Of a stretch of DNA of 64,000 bases, positions 24,097 to 32,741 are shown piece after piece. Under the pieces are notes generated by a model, which saw only the letters and a program-made list of their open reading frames with translations, ran no database searches and was not told the DNA's origin. Origin of the DNA: Pedobacter schmidteae. Its GTDB lineage: Bacteria; Bacteroidota; Bacteroidia; Sphingobacteriales; Sphingobacteriaceae. Numbering within the stretch: position 1 is the first letter of the stretch; every line of letters begins with the position of its first letter. Both the position numbers and the translations under genes were made by a program. The DNA is taken from NCBI RefSeq assembly GCF_900564155.1, contig NZ_LS999839.1, positions 5,019,097 to 5,083,096 of the forward strand, given 5' to 3'.

Positions 24097-25035
24097 ATGT
24101 TAAACAATGCCTCCAGATATAGTGAAATGATTAAAGCTGAAGCCCTGCGGCTAGGCTTTATGCAATGCGGCATTGCCAAAGCTACTTTTTTAGAAGATGA
24201 AGCACCGAAACTGGAAAAATGGTTAAAGAACAACCATCATGGACAGATGGCCTATATGGAAAATCATTTCGATAAAAGGTTAGATCCAAGGCTGTTGGTG
24301 GAAGATTCGAAATCTGTGATCTCCCTTACTTTAAACTACTTCCCCGAGGAGAGGCAAACGGATGCAGATGCACCCAAAATTTCCAAATATGCTTATGGGG
24401 CCGATTATCATGAGGTGATTAAAAACAAGCTGTTTCAATTGCTTAATTTTATTACCGAAGAAATTGGCGAAGTGGCCGGACGTGCTTTTGTTGACTCAGC
24501 GCCGGTATTGGACCGTGCCTGGGCAAAACGTGCGGGCATTGGCTGGATTGGCAAAAACAGCAATCTGATTAATAAAAAGAACGGATCGTTTTTCTTTTTG
24601 GCAGAGCTGATTATAGATATGGAACTGGAATACGACCGTCCTTTTGAGACAGACCACTGTGGCACCTGTACCAAATGCATTGATGCCTGCCCTACTGAAG
24701 CTATATTGTCACCTTTTGTAATAGATGCGAAAAAGTGCATTTCCTATTTGACCATTGAGCTGAGAGAAGAAATTGATCAGGGTTTTAAAGATAAAATGGA
24801 CAACTGGATGTTTGGTTGCGACATTTGCCAGGATGTATGTCCCTGGAACAGGTTTGCGACACCGCATAACGAGCCTATGTTTAAGCCCAATGAGCGTTTG
24901 CTTGAAATGAAACGGGAAGATTGGCTGGACATTACGGAAGATGTATTCAAAACAATCTTTAAAAATTCGGCAGTTAAGCGCACCAAGTTTAAGGGCCTCA
25001 CCAGAAATATTGATTTTTTAAAAACCTCCGGGTAA
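24097..25035 (+). CDS. queG: Epoxyqueuosine reductase
   Basis: 312 residues. Reduces epoxyqueuosine to queuosine in tRNA wobble modification, using cobalamin and two 4Fe-4S clusters. Visible: LGFMQCGIAKA near the N-terminus, VDSAPVLDRAWAKRAGIGWIGKN (the catalytic DSAPVLeR region), then cluster motifs CGTCTKCIDACPTEAI with CISYLTIE, and CDICQDVCPWNRF. I start at ATG 24097: a consensus -7 box TATCTTTG (24082-24089) lies 7 bases upstream and the resulting N-terminus matches family length. ATG 24127 is an alternative. Convergent with the exonuclease gene across a hairpin terminator. Confidence 0.93.
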   Translation: MLNNASRYSEMIKAEALRLGFMQCGIAKATFLEDEAPKLEKWLKNNHHGQMAYMENHFDKRLDPRLLVEDSKSVISLTLNYFPEERQTDADAPKISKYAYGADYHEVIKNKLFQLLNFITEEIGEVAGRAFVDSAPVLDRAWAKRAGIGWIGKNSNLINKKNGSFFFLAELIIDMELEYDRPFETDHCGTCTKCIDACPTEAILSPFVIDAKKCISYLTIELREEIDQGFKDKMDNWMFGCDICQDVCPWNRFATPHNEPMFKPNERLLEMKREDWLDITEDVFKTIFKNSAVKRTKFKGLTRNIDFLKTSG

Positions 25036-25041
25036 TAAAAA

Positions 25042-25068
25042 GCCCCAAAAGTGTTTGGCTTTCGGGGC
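25042..25068 (-). terminator. Terminator between queG and the exonuclease gene
   Basis: Stem GCCCCAAAAG (25042-25051) / CTTTCGGGGC (25059-25068), 10 pairs with one A-C mismatch, loop TGTTTGG. On the minus strand a TTTTTATTA tract follows, so it mainly serves the exonuclease transcript; it lies 6 bases after the queG stop. Confidence 0.7.
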
Positions 25069-25103
25069 AATCAACGGAGTATCGTCGAGATCACATGTAT
25101 CTT

Positions 25104-26090
25104 TTACTTTCCAAATTTCAGCTTCAGCTGGTCCAACATATCGTTAGTTAGCTCTTCTGCCGGTTTCTCTTTTTTCACAGGTCTGGCTTGTGGTTTGCCT
25201 GCCCCATCCTGTGGCCTTGCTTGCGCCGGTTTTGGCCGGTTGGCATCGCCTTGCTGTTGCTGGCGTTCCTGTTTCAGCAAATCTTTCTTTTTGCTCCAAC
25301 GGTTCCATATTTCATCCAGCTTTTTCTTGGTATACAAAGGAAAATCACCTTGCTTCATCCAGGCATAATAGCTGGGCTCCATATCAAAAACCTGCTCTAC
25401 TGTTTTGCCTTTATGTTTTCCAAAGTTAAATGTCTCTTCCTCCTTTTCGTTGTATACCATCCTGCCCGCAAAGTCGACTGGCTTGTTCATATTGGTAAAG
25501 ACATGAAGGGCATCCACGTCATTTTGTACTGGTCTGGATATATTTCCCTGCTTATCTTCAAAGTCAGCATCCTGATAACGTTCAATCTGGGCCAGCAATA
25601 CCTCATAGGTAGCTGTGATATCTGCTTCGGCCGAATGGGCATTAATGATATCCTTGCCACAGTAAAACTTATAGGCGGCTCGCAATGTACGTTGCTCCAT
25701 CTGGTGGAAAATATTTTGTACGTCAACAAATTTTCTGTCTGACATGTCAAAATCAATTCCTGCTCTCAGAAATTCTTCCAGCAATACCGGAATATCAAAT
25801 CGGTTAGAATTATATCCTGCAAGGTCAGCGTCTCCTATAAATTCGGCCAGCTCCGGCGCCATGCTTTTAAAAGTTGGCGCGGTAGCAATATCTTCATCGT
25901 ATATTCCGTGAATCAGCGACGAGTGTAAAGGAATAGGCATTTCAGGATTAATCCGAAGCGACTTTATCACTTCAGATCCATCTGGCATGGCCTTTAAAAT
26001 GGCGATTTCAACAATACGATCGACACCAACATTAACACCAGTGGTTTCAAGATCAAAAAAAGCGAGTGGGCGTTTTAAATTTAATTTCAT
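25104..26090 (-). CDS. DEDDh 3'-5' exonuclease with C-terminal ExoX-like domain
   Basis: 328 residues. The exonuclease domain (about 8-175) has Exo I FFDLETTG (Asp13, Glu15), Exo II AGYNSNRFDIPVL, and Exo III HSAEADITATYEVL (His and Asp), the DEDDh arrangement of DnaQ and ExoX. A second small domain (about 215-262, TFNFGKHKGKTVEQVF then PSYYAWM) matches the DUF3820/ExoX C-terminal type. Then comes a low-complexity Gln/Pro/Lys-rich tail (about 275-312) and a short helix NDMLDQLKLKFGK. Likely a DNA repair or proofreading-type exonuclease acting apart from the replicative polymerase. Monocistronic: 150 bases separate it from the next upstream gene. Confidence 0.85.
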   Translation of the reverse strand: MKLNLKRPLAFFDLETTGVNVGVDRIVEIAILKAMPDGSEVIKSLRINPEMPIPLHSSLIHGIYDEDIATAPTFKSMAPELAEFIGDADLAGYNSNRFDIPVLLEEFLRAGIDFDMSDRKFVDVQNIFHQMEQRTLRAAYKFYCGKDIINAHSAEADITATYEVLLAQIERYQDADFEDKQGNISRPVQNDVDALHVFTNMNKPVDFAGRMVYNEKEEETFNFGKHKGKTVEQVFDMEPSYYAWMKQGDFPLYTKKKLDEIWNRWSKKKDLLKQERQQQQGDANRPKPAQARPQDGAGKPQARPVKKEKPAEELTNDMLDQLKLKFGK

Positions 26091-26240
26091 TTTGTACTTT
26101 TTGGTAGCTTTTCAAAAGTCGTAAAAATCATCCATTAATCCTTAACTTATTTGATAACCCATTAATTTATATGATGAATGTTCTTTAATAAACGTGGAGC
26201 GATGGCATATCTTGTCTTACAATTCAGTTTTTTTTGCGAA

Positions 26241-26363
26241 CTAACTCAGCAATATAATACCCAACCCTATACCTATGGCCATAATCAGGTACATCAGGAT
26301 TTCTGTAGTGGCAAACTTCTTATACTTGGTCCAGAAAGAAATATCATTCTTTGGTTTTTTCAT
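26241..26363 (-). CDS. 40-residue single-pass membrane peptide downstream of the nlpC gene
   Basis: ATG at 26361-26363 and stop TAG at 26241-26243; 40 codons. A basic, aromatic N-terminus (MKKPKNDISFWTKYKKFAT) is followed by one hydrophobic helix of about 19 residues (ILMYLIMAIGIGLGIILLS). The start lies 1 base after the stop codon of the NlpC/P60 gene, itself 1 base after mutS, so translation coupling is likely. I do not recognise a named family. The tight spacing, a membrane-helix composition and lack of alternative coding in the region support it as a real gene; it is too short for routine ORF calling. Confidence 0.7.
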   Translation of the reverse strand: MKKPKNDISFWTKYKKFATTEILMYLIMAIGIGLGIILLS

Positions 26364-26364
26364 T

Positions 26365-26868
26365 TTATTTGAGTGTACCGGCTTTTACAAAGGCTTTTTG
26401 ATAGGCCGGAATAGTTAAATCATCCACCACCACGCCACGTGTAGTAGAGGCATGCACAAAAAAGTTATTGTTCAGGTATACACCTACGTGGTCAACGGCT
26501 CCACCGCCAAATGAAAAAAAGATCAGATCACCTTCGTTTAGCCTATCCACACTTTTGGTCCTAACTGCATCTGCCTGGTCCCTTGAGCGCCTTGGCAATT
26601 CATTTCCGTAAATATCCTTTTGCAATAACAAAGCAAAGCCCGAGCAGTCGACCCCTCTTTTATCCAATCCGCCTAAACGGTACTGCACCCCCGTCCAGTC
26701 GTTGATAAACCGGTACAACTGTTTGTTTTTCAAATGCGACATGGCCTCAGTGGCTTTTGCTGCTGAGTTTGGCTTAACTGTATTTTTTCTGGAACTACAG
26801 GCCGAAAACACCAGCAAGGCCAGTAACATCAATAAACCAAATCTGCCTGTTAAAGTTCTTTTAAGCAT
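26365..26868 (-). CDS. NlpC/P60 (C40) family lipoprotein endopeptidase
   Basis: 167 residues. Lipoprotein signal: hydrophobic LLMLLALLVFSAC with lipobox Cys24. The NlpC/P60 domain runs from about 50 to 165, with catalytic Cys75 in RGVDCSGFALLLQ, His127 in AVDHVGVYL, and the third polar residue His139 in FFVHASTTRG. It should cut the D-gamma-glutamyl-meso-diaminopimelate link in peptidoglycan stem peptides from an outer- or inner-membrane anchor. Between mutS (1 base upstream) and the 40-aa membrane peptide (1 base downstream). The pairing with mutS is presumably positional rather than functional. Confidence 0.9.
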   Translation of the reverse strand: MLKRTLTGRFGLLMLLALLVFSACSSRKNTVKPNSAAKATEAMSHLKNKQLYRFINDWTGVQYRLGGLDKRGVDCSGFALLLQKDIYGNELPRRSRDQADAVRTKSVDRLNEGDLIFFSFGGGAVDHVGVYLNNNFFVHASTTRGVVVDDLTIPAYQKAFVKAGTLK

Positions 26869-26869
26869 A

Positions 26870-29479
26870 TTACTGTTTAATTAAACGCTGTATTTCGTCC
26901 AGTTTCAGCAAAGCTTCAACGGGGGTCAACACATTTACGTCGAGGTTATTGAGCATATCCCTTATTTTTACCAGAATCGGATCATCCACGGCAAACATAT
27001 GCAGCTGATACGCCTGATTTTGTACTTTTTTAATACTGTCTTTAATACTCTGACCTTCGGTCCGGTCTATTTCCAGTTTCTTTAAAATTTCGTTGGCCCG
27101 GTTGATCAGCTTAGGTGGCATCCCCGCCATTTTTGCCACATGGATACCGAAGCTATGCTCGCTTCCTCCGGGAACCAACTTACGCAAAAAGATAACCTTA
27201 TTACCTACCTCTTTGATAGAAACATTAAAGTTTTTGATGCGGCTCATGGTGGTAGCCAGTTCATTCAATTCGTGATAATGTGTAGCAAAAAGGGTTTTAG
27301 GCTTTGCCGTTGGATGCGTATGCAAAAATTCGGCAATGGCCCAGGCTATCGATATCCCATCATAAGTACTCGTACCGCGTCCAATTTCATCCAATAGTAT
27401 TAAACTGTTGTCGGAAATGTTGTTCAGGATACTGGCCGTCTCGTTCATTTCCACCATGAATGTACTTTCTCCGGATGATAAATTGTCAGATGCCCCAACA
27501 CGGGTAAAGATTTTATCTACCAGACCAATAGTAGCGGCTTTGGCAGGCACAAAACAGCCCATTTGCCCCATCAATACAATAAGACCGGTTTGTCGTAAAA
27601 TTGCCGACTTACCCGACATATTGGGACCTGTTATAATGATGATCTGTTGATTCTCATTGTCTAAAAACACATCATTGGTAATGTACTCTTCACCCACAGG
27701 CAAGCGTTTTTCGATAACCGGGTGACGGCCTCCCTTTATATCCAGTACTTTCTTTTTATTCAGTTCGGGTTTTACATAATGGTTTTTAACCGCAAGCTGG
27801 GCAAAGCAAAGCAATACATCAAGCTGGGCAATTAAATAGGCATTGAGCTGTATGGGTTTTATATAAGTGCTTACCTGGTACATCAGTTCGTTGTATAAAC
27901 GGACTTCTATCTGCTGTATTTTTTCTTCTGCACCCAGAATCTGCTCCTCATATTCCTTCAATTCAGGTGTGATGTATCGTTCGGCACTTACCAGCGTCTG
28001 TTTCCTGATCCAATCGGCAGGCACTTTATCTTTATGGGTATGGGTTACTTCAAGATAATAGCCAAATACGTTGTTGAAAGCCACTTTTAACGAAGGTATT
28101 CCGGTAGCAGCGGCCTCTCTTTTTTGTATTTCGACCAGGTAATCCTTTCCGCCAAATGATATTTTCCGCAGGCGGTCCAACTCTTCATCTATTCCATCAG
28201 CAATCACATTTCCTTTAATCAGCAATGCCGGAGGATCCTGCTGCAGTTCCCGTTCCAGTTTTTCCCTGATGCTTAAACAAGGGTTCAACTGATCGGCAAG
28301 CACAGTAAGGAACGGATTTTTGGCAGCTTCAGCAAGGTTTTTTACTGCTTCAATATGATGCAGAGCTTTTTTCAGCTGACAAAGTTCCCGTGGTCCAACT
28401 TTTTGAAGTCCTACTTTAGAAATCAGTCTTTCCAGATCGCCAATCTGCTTGATATGCGTTAGGAACTCCTGTAGGAGTGGATCGTTTTTCACCAGAAAAT
28501 CAACCATTCCCAGGCGCTCTTCAATTGGTTTCAGCTCCTTTAGGGGCATAATGATCCATTTGTGCAGCAAGCGGGCGCCCATCGGCGTACTGGTTTCGTC
28601 CAGTACCTCGAATAGCGTTACGGCATTGTCGTTGGCCGAACTTACCAACTCCAGGTTACGGATGGTAAAGCGGTCCAGCCACATGTATTTGTCTTCTTCC
28701 AGGCGGGCTATGGAAGTGATGTGTTTTAAATTGCGGTGTTCTGTTTCGTTAAGGTAGTGCAAAACCACACCTGCTGCTACAACACCTGTTTGCAGACGTT
28801 CTACACCAAAGCCTTTTAAAGAGTTAACTTCAAAATGTTTGGTCAGGGTTTCATTGGCATAATCGCTGGTAAAAGCCCAGTCGTCCAGATGAAAGGTATA
28901 AAACCTGTCGCCAAAAGTCTCCAGAAATTCCTTTCTTCTGCTCTTCTGGTAAACAACTTCATTCGGCTTAAATCCCTGTAAAAGTTTATCAATATACTCG
29001 GCATTACCTTGCGCCACTAAAAATTCTCCGGTAGATATGTCCACAAAAGAAACACCAATTACCGCTTTATCAAAGTACACGGCAGCTAAATAATTGTTGG
29101 ATTTCTGGTTCAGGATATTGTCGTTATAGGCAACCCCTGGAGTAACCAGTTCTGTTACACCTCTTTTTACAATGGTTTTGGTTGTTTTAGGATCTTCCAG
29201 CTGGTCGCATATGGCTACCCTTTGTCCTGCCCTAACCAATTTGGAGAGGTAATTATCTAAGGAATGGTGAGGGAAACCAGCCAACTCCAAAGCACCATTG
29301 GGGCCTGTACCCCTTCTGGTTAATACAATTCCTAATATCTGGGCTGTTTTTACGGCATCTTCTCCAAATGTTTCATAAAAATCGCCTACCCTGAATAACA
29401 ATAATGCGCCCGGATACTTTGCTTTTATAGCATTGTATTGCTGCATTAAGGGGGTTTCTTTAGTATTATCTTTAGCCAA
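26870..29479 (-). CDS. mutS: DNA mismatch repair protein MutS with a TTG start
   Basis: 869 residues. Mismatch-recognition domain near the N-terminus with the FxE motif (LLFRVGDFYETFGEDA; the RVGDFYE stretch carries Phe and Glu). Connector, core and clamp domains follow, then the ATPase with Walker A GPNMSGKSAILRQ, GESTFMVEM, Walker B LILLDEIGRGTSTYDG and TLFATHYHEL. Ends in an HTH and a C-terminal helix (about 800-869). The start is TTG at 29479, giving MAKDNTKETPLMQQYN, which matches the usual N-terminus in this phylum; the first ATG is 11 codons later. mutL is not in the window. Heads a mutS-nlpC-small membrane gene operon. Confidence 0.96.
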   Translation of the reverse strand: MAKDNTKETPLMQQYNAIKAKYPGALLLFRVGDFYETFGEDAVKTAQILGIVLTRRGTGPNGALELAGFPHHSLDNYLSKLVRAGQRVAICDQLEDPKTTKTIVKRGVTELVTPGVAYNDNILNQKSNNYLAAVYFDKAVIGVSFVDISTGEFLVAQGNAEYIDKLLQGFKPNEVVYQKSRRKEFLETFGDRFYTFHLDDWAFTSDYANETLTKHFEVNSLKGFGVERLQTGVVAAGVVLHYLNETEHRNLKHITSIARLEEDKYMWLDRFTIRNLELVSSANDNAVTLFEVLDETSTPMGARLLHKWIIMPLKELKPIEERLGMVDFLVKNDPLLQEFLTHIKQIGDLERLISKVGLQKVGPRELCQLKKALHHIEAVKNLAEAAKNPFLTVLADQLNPCLSIREKLERELQQDPPALLIKGNVIADGIDEELDRLRKISFGGKDYLVEIQKREAAATGIPSLKVAFNNVFGYYLEVTHTHKDKVPADWIRKQTLVSAERYITPELKEYEEQILGAEEKIQQIEVRLYNELMYQVSTYIKPIQLNAYLIAQLDVLLCFAQLAVKNHYVKPELNKKKVLDIKGGRHPVIEKRLPVGEEYITNDVFLDNENQQIIIITGPNMSGKSAILRQTGLIVLMGQMGCFVPAKAATIGLVDKIFTRVGASDNLSSGESTFMVEMNETASILNNISDNSLILLDEIGRGTSTYDGISIAWAIAEFLHTHPTAKPKTLFATHYHELNELATTMSRIKNFNVSIKEVGNKVIFLRKLVPGGSEHSFGIHVAKMAGMPPKLINRANEILKKLEIDRTEGQSIKDSIKKVQNQAYQLHMFAVDDPILVKIRDMLNNLDVNVLTPVEALLKLDEIQRLIKQ

Positions 29480-29564
29480 AATGATTGTGTTTACAAAATC
29501 GTAAAGATACTATTTGAGGCGTAGGCTTTACGTTTTGTTGAAAATTAAAAAAATGTGAATAGGT

Positions 29565-30290
29565 TTACAATTTTGTAATGTACGACAAAAACAGGGCTAA
29601 GGCCTCACGTTTTTTATCAGTCAGCTCAAAATCAAGCTTGTGCATCAGGTAATCGTCCAGGTCAAAATTGCCTGGTTTGGGCAGCTCTTCCAGCAAGGTT
29701 TTGCGGTGCGACAAGCCAAAAGACAAAGCTTCATTAAAATCATTAATAAAAGCCTGCGGAATAGACTTATTGGCTACCCAAGCCGCATACACAAAGGGAA
29801 GTCCGGTAAAATTCATCCATTCCTGCCCCATGTCATAGGCGTAAGCATACTCTTCTTTTTTGCCAAAAGTACGGTCCCCAATCAAAACAATAGCATCGGT
29901 ATCCACTGCCGGGTCTGTGCTATAGTTTACTTCCTGCTTAAAATGAAATTTGAGTAAAACCCTGGCCAGGTTGTTGGACGTACGCGAATGACTGTCGAGC
30001 TTTACAGTTTTAATTTGGTTGGCGGGTACCCTGCTAAAAATAAATACGGAGTTGACCGCACCAACCGATCCGATACAGTAATCGGCTACGATATGGGCGT
30101 TGGGAACCTGCGGAATGGCAGCTACGGGGATAAGACCGATATCCACCTGGCCGTCAATTAATTTAGCGGCACAATCTGTAGGAATATCTAAACTCAGGTC
30201 TATCTGGTCCAGCAGTGCCGAACGTTCAATTCCATAAATAAAGGGTTTGGTATTGGTATAGGAAACGGCAGAAATCTTTATCTTATTCAA
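29565..30290 (-). CDS. mqnA: Chorismate dehydratase (futalosine menaquinone pathway)
   Basis: 241 residues, periplasmic-binding-protein fold but cytoplasmic. Converts chorismate to 3-enolpyruvylbenzoate, the first step of the futalosine route to menaquinone. Typical segments: ISAVSYTNTKPFIYG (residues 5-20), IGLIPVAAIPQVP, CIGSVGAVNSVFIFS and LDSHSRTSNNLARVLL, then a GDRTFG loop. The start is TTG at 30290, since no in-frame ATG exists near it. Nine bases after the histidine phosphatase gene and in one operon with mqnE. Menaquinone is the usual respiratory quinone in this phylum. Confidence 0.92.
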   Translation of the reverse strand: MNKIKISAVSYTNTKPFIYGIERSALLDQIDLSLDIPTDCAAKLIDGQVDIGLIPVAAIPQVPNAHIVADYCIGSVGAVNSVFIFSRVPANQIKTVKLDSHSRTSNNLARVLLKFHFKQEVNYSTDPAVDTDAIVLIGDRTFGKKEEYAYAYDMGQEWMNFTGLPFVYAAWVANKSIPQAFINDFNEALSFGLSHRKTLLEELPKPGNFDLDDYLMHKLDFELTDKKREALALFLSYITKL

Positions 30291-30299
30291 CAGTAAAGG

Positions 30300-30911
30300 C
30301 TATTTTAAATGGTTGGTATTGTTAAATTCGGTGATGACAAACTCCTCGCCAGTTAATTCAACTTTATATAAGGTTGTATTCTGATGTGGAAATTCGGTCA
30401 TCTCTGCAATAGGTCTGTTGGTAAGCAGGCACAAAAACAAACGCATTGCCCGGCCATGCATACAAATCAATACCGTTTTCTCATTTTTTGCCTTTTTGAT
30501 CACCTCAATAGCTTCTTTTTCACGACGTACCACATCATTTGGGCTTTCGCCACCTTCAAAATGCGCATCATAATCGCCCGACTCCCATTTTTCCATCAAA
30601 CCTTTAAAAGCGCAAATGGCGTTTTCGTCGTTAGGCTTACCCTCCCAAATCCCCCAGGCCAGTTCGTCTAGTCCCGAAAGCTGCTCCCAGGCCACGCCAG
30701 CATCTATAAAACCTTTAACTGTTTGATGTGTACGTTTTAATGTTGAGGTGTATACCTTGTCAAAAGGAATATTTTTATACGCTTCATAAAAGGCAGCAGC
30801 CTGTGCACGTCCGGTCTCATTCAGGTCGCTGTTAATTCCACGTCCCTGCACAATTCCCTGTTTATTTAAATCTGTTTCACCATGTCTGATGATATATAAT
30901 TCTTTATCCAT
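30300..30911 (-). CDS. Histidine phosphatase (phosphoglycerate mutase-like) inside the mqn operon
   Basis: 203 residues. The phosphohistidine signature LYIIRHGETDLN is at residues 5-16 (catalytic His in RHGE). YTSTLKRTHQT holds the second Arg/His pocket, LDELAWGIWEG the proton-donor Glu region and LICMHGRAMRLFL the second catalytic His. A branch-1 histidine phosphatase; substrate not predictable from sequence. It lies 1 base after mqnE and 9 bases before mqnA, so it is co-transcribed with menaquinone genes. A role in removing a phosphate from an intermediate or in cofactor salvage is possible but unproven; no phosphatase step is part of the described core pathway. Confidence 0.88.
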   Translation of the reverse strand: MDKELYIIRHGETDLNKQGIVQGRGINSDLNETGRAQAAAFYEAYKNIPFDKVYTSTLKRTHQTVKGFIDAGVAWEQLSGLDELAWGIWEGKPNDENAICAFKGLMEKWESGDYDAHFEGGESPNDVVRREKEAIEVIKKAKNEKTVLICMHGRAMRLFLCLLTNRPIAEMTEFPHQNTTLYKVELTGEEFVITEFNNTNHLK

Positions 30912-30912
30912 C

Positions 30913-32106
30913 TTAATTGATTACCGGCAACTTATAATACTGGGGTTTTACTTCATTTTCAAAAACAAAATCGGTATAATCTGTAACCACATTATACAGG
31001 GTATCTCTTTCTATTGGCTTACGGTTTACCTGCTTAATCAGGGTTACCAGTTCTTGGGTATTCATTGCCGGGTGTTGCTCTTCGGCACCAGCCATAGAAT
31101 AGATTTTGGTGGTATCGTCCAGTGTTCCATCAATATCATCCACCCCAAAGTTTAAAGAAAGCTGTGCCGTTTGCCGGCTTATCATGGCCCAGTACGCTTT
31201 TATATGCTCAAAGTTATCCATATAAATACGGGCGATGGCATAATTTCTCAAATCTTCAATCACCGACACCTCGGGCACATTGTCCATCTGGTTGTTCTGG
31301 TTTCTGAATTTAAGTGGAATAAAAGCCTGAAAACCTCCGCTTTTATCTTGTTGCTGGCGCAGCCGCTCCATATGGTCTACGCGGTGCCAAAACTGTTCTA
31401 TATGACCATAAAGCATGGTTGCATTGGTTTTCATACCCAATTTATGGGCCTGTTCGTGAATATCCAGCCATTGCTCGGCATTACATTTATCGTGCGCAAT
31501 CTTTTCCCTTACCTCAGGATGAAAAATCTCTGCACCACCACCGGGCATAGAGTCAAGTCCGGCTTCCTGCAAATATTTCATTCCATCGTAATGACTCAAT
31601 TTGGCCTTTTTAAAGATATAGTAATACTCAACGGGAGTTAATGCTTTGATGTGAAGATCAGGGCGATGTGCTTTTGCTTTTCTAAAAAAATCGCTGTAAA
31701 ACTCAAGATTTTGTTTGGGAACTACCCCACCGGTAATATGCACCTCTGTAACCGGTTCATTGTCGTATTTTTTTAACACGTCCATCATCCCCTCTACACT
31801 CATTTCCCAGCCTTCCTCACGCTGTTTAATTAAACGTGAATAAGAGCAAAATTTGCAGTCGTATACACATACGTTTGTAGGCTCGATGTGGAAATTTCTA
31901 TTGAAATAGGTATGGTCGCCATGTTTTTTTTCTCTGATGTAATTGGCTAAAACACCCAGGTAAGCAAGTTCGGCATGTTCATAAAGGTAAACACCCTCAT
32001 CAAAGGTAATTCTTTCCTGATTTTGAACTTTTAAGGCAATGGCTTTTAGCGGGGCCGGTAAATCAGCATCATCTAAAAGCAAAGCAAGTTTTGAAGTCGT
32101 ATCCAT
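30913..32106 (-). CDS. mqnE: Aminofutalosine synthase (radical SAM)
   Basis: 397 residues. Joins 3-enolpyruvylbenzoate to SAM-derived adenosyl to form aminodeoxyfutalosine. The radical SAM cluster motif C80-x3-C84-x2-C87 is seen in EPTNVCVYDCKFCSYSR. HITGGVVPKQNLEFYSDFF follows, then the FHPEVREKIAHDK region shared by MqnE/MqnC/CofH. The EPTNVC context and about 390-residue length fit MqnE better than MqnC. First gene of the mqnE-phosphatase-mqnA operon. mqnB, mqnC and mqnD are not in the window. Confidence 0.9.
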   Translation of the reverse strand: MDTTSKLALLLDDADLPAPLKAIALKVQNQERITFDEGVYLYEHAELAYLGVLANYIREKKHGDHTYFNRNFHIEPTNVCVYDCKFCSYSRLIKQREEGWEMSVEGMMDVLKKYDNEPVTEVHITGGVVPKQNLEFYSDFFRKAKAHRPDLHIKALTPVEYYYIFKKAKLSHYDGMKYLQEAGLDSMPGGGAEIFHPEVREKIAHDKCNAEQWLDIHEQAHKLGMKTNATMLYGHIEQFWHRVDHMERLRQQQDKSGGFQAFIPLKFRNQNNQMDNVPEVSVIEDLRNYAIARIYMDNFEHIKAYWAMISRQTAQLSLNFGVDDIDGTLDDTTKIYSMAGAEEQHPAMNTQELVTLIKQVNRKPIERDTLYNVVTDYTDFVFENEVKPQYYKLPVIN

Positions 32107-32302
32107 TTATAAGGTATAATGGACAAATTTAACATAAAATCATTAGATACCCCCTCCTTTACGCGAATTAGCTGTCAACCTTATGTAAAAGCAATTTACT
32201 GTAAAATGATTGGCAGGATATACAAAACCCTGACCTCCATAATCATACCGGTACAACCTACTTTTATCCTGCAAAAAACTATTATTTGGCTAACTTTGTC
32301 AA

Positions 32303-32515
32303 ATGACAATTGAAGAACTAGAAGCCCATTTTTCAGGAATTGAATTACCGCAGTCATTAGAACTATATCCAGGTACAAAAGTAAATGACGTTGCACACTG
32401 CATAGACACCCACATCACCCTGCTCAAACTTCACGGCAATGTACGTCCTTTTGAGTGCTTTTACGACCGCCTGATCAAAATCAAAGAAATGATTGAAGCA
32501 CAATCCAGCACCTAA
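32303..32515 (+). CDS. Small conserved-type cytoplasmic protein (DUF6965-like)
   Basis: 70 residues, no membrane segment. Pattern MTIEELEAHFSGIELPQSLE then LYPGTKVNDVAHCIDTHITL and FYDRLIKIKEM suggests the DUF6965 family of short Bacteroidota proteins, recalled rather than searched; function unknown. A perfect -7 box TAACTTTG (32291-32298) ends 4 bases before the ATG, so the mRNA is probably leaderless. The last codons, CAATCCAGCACC-TAA, form the first, most diverged unit of a tandem repeat that runs on to 32669. Divergent from mqnE. Confidence 0.7.
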   Translation: MTIEELEAHFSGIELPQSLELYPGTKVNDVAHCIDTHITLLKLHGNVRPFECFYDRLIKIKEMIEAQSST

Positions 32516-32669
32516 GATCGCTAAGACTAAAGCAACAATCCAATAACTACAACATACAATTAACGCTCAATCCAACACCTAACAACGCTACGATTAACAT
32601 GCAATCCAACACCTAACAATGCTACGATTAACATGCAACCCAACACCTAACAATGCTACGATAATAAAT
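32501..32669 (+). repeat. 34-bp tandem repeat array starting inside a gene's stop-codon region
   Basis: Three well-preserved 34-base units start with CAAYCCAACACCTAACAAYG at 32568, 32602 and 32636. Two older, diverged units precede them: 32501-32535, which contains the final codons and stop of the preceding gene, and 32536-32567. The units differ by only one or two bases in the last three copies and progressively more toward the gene, so the array has probably expanded away from it. The region 32516-32820 otherwise holds only hairpins. Confidence 0.85.
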
Positions 32670-32681
32670 TAACTGATAACA

Positions 32682-32717
32682 AAAAAAGGAACCCGCCAAA
32701 CAACAGGTTCCTTTTTT
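32682..32717. terminator. Bidirectional terminator
   Basis: Perfect 12-bp stem AAAAAAGGAACC (32682-32693) / GGTTCCTTTTTT (32706-32717). T-run on both strands. Ends the small-gene transcript and can also stop the convergent lipoprotein transcript. Confidence 0.88.
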
Positions 32718-32741
32718 CATATTTTGAATACAAAAATTACC

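Noticed and set aside
26178..26372. 64-codon plus-strand ORF in the gap before nlpC
   Set aside because: It runs antisense to the better-supported 40-residue membrane peptide and starts in AT-rich non-coding sequence.
32501..32669. Possible CRISPR or integron array
   Set aside because: Contiguous units without spacers; it is a plain tandem repeat.
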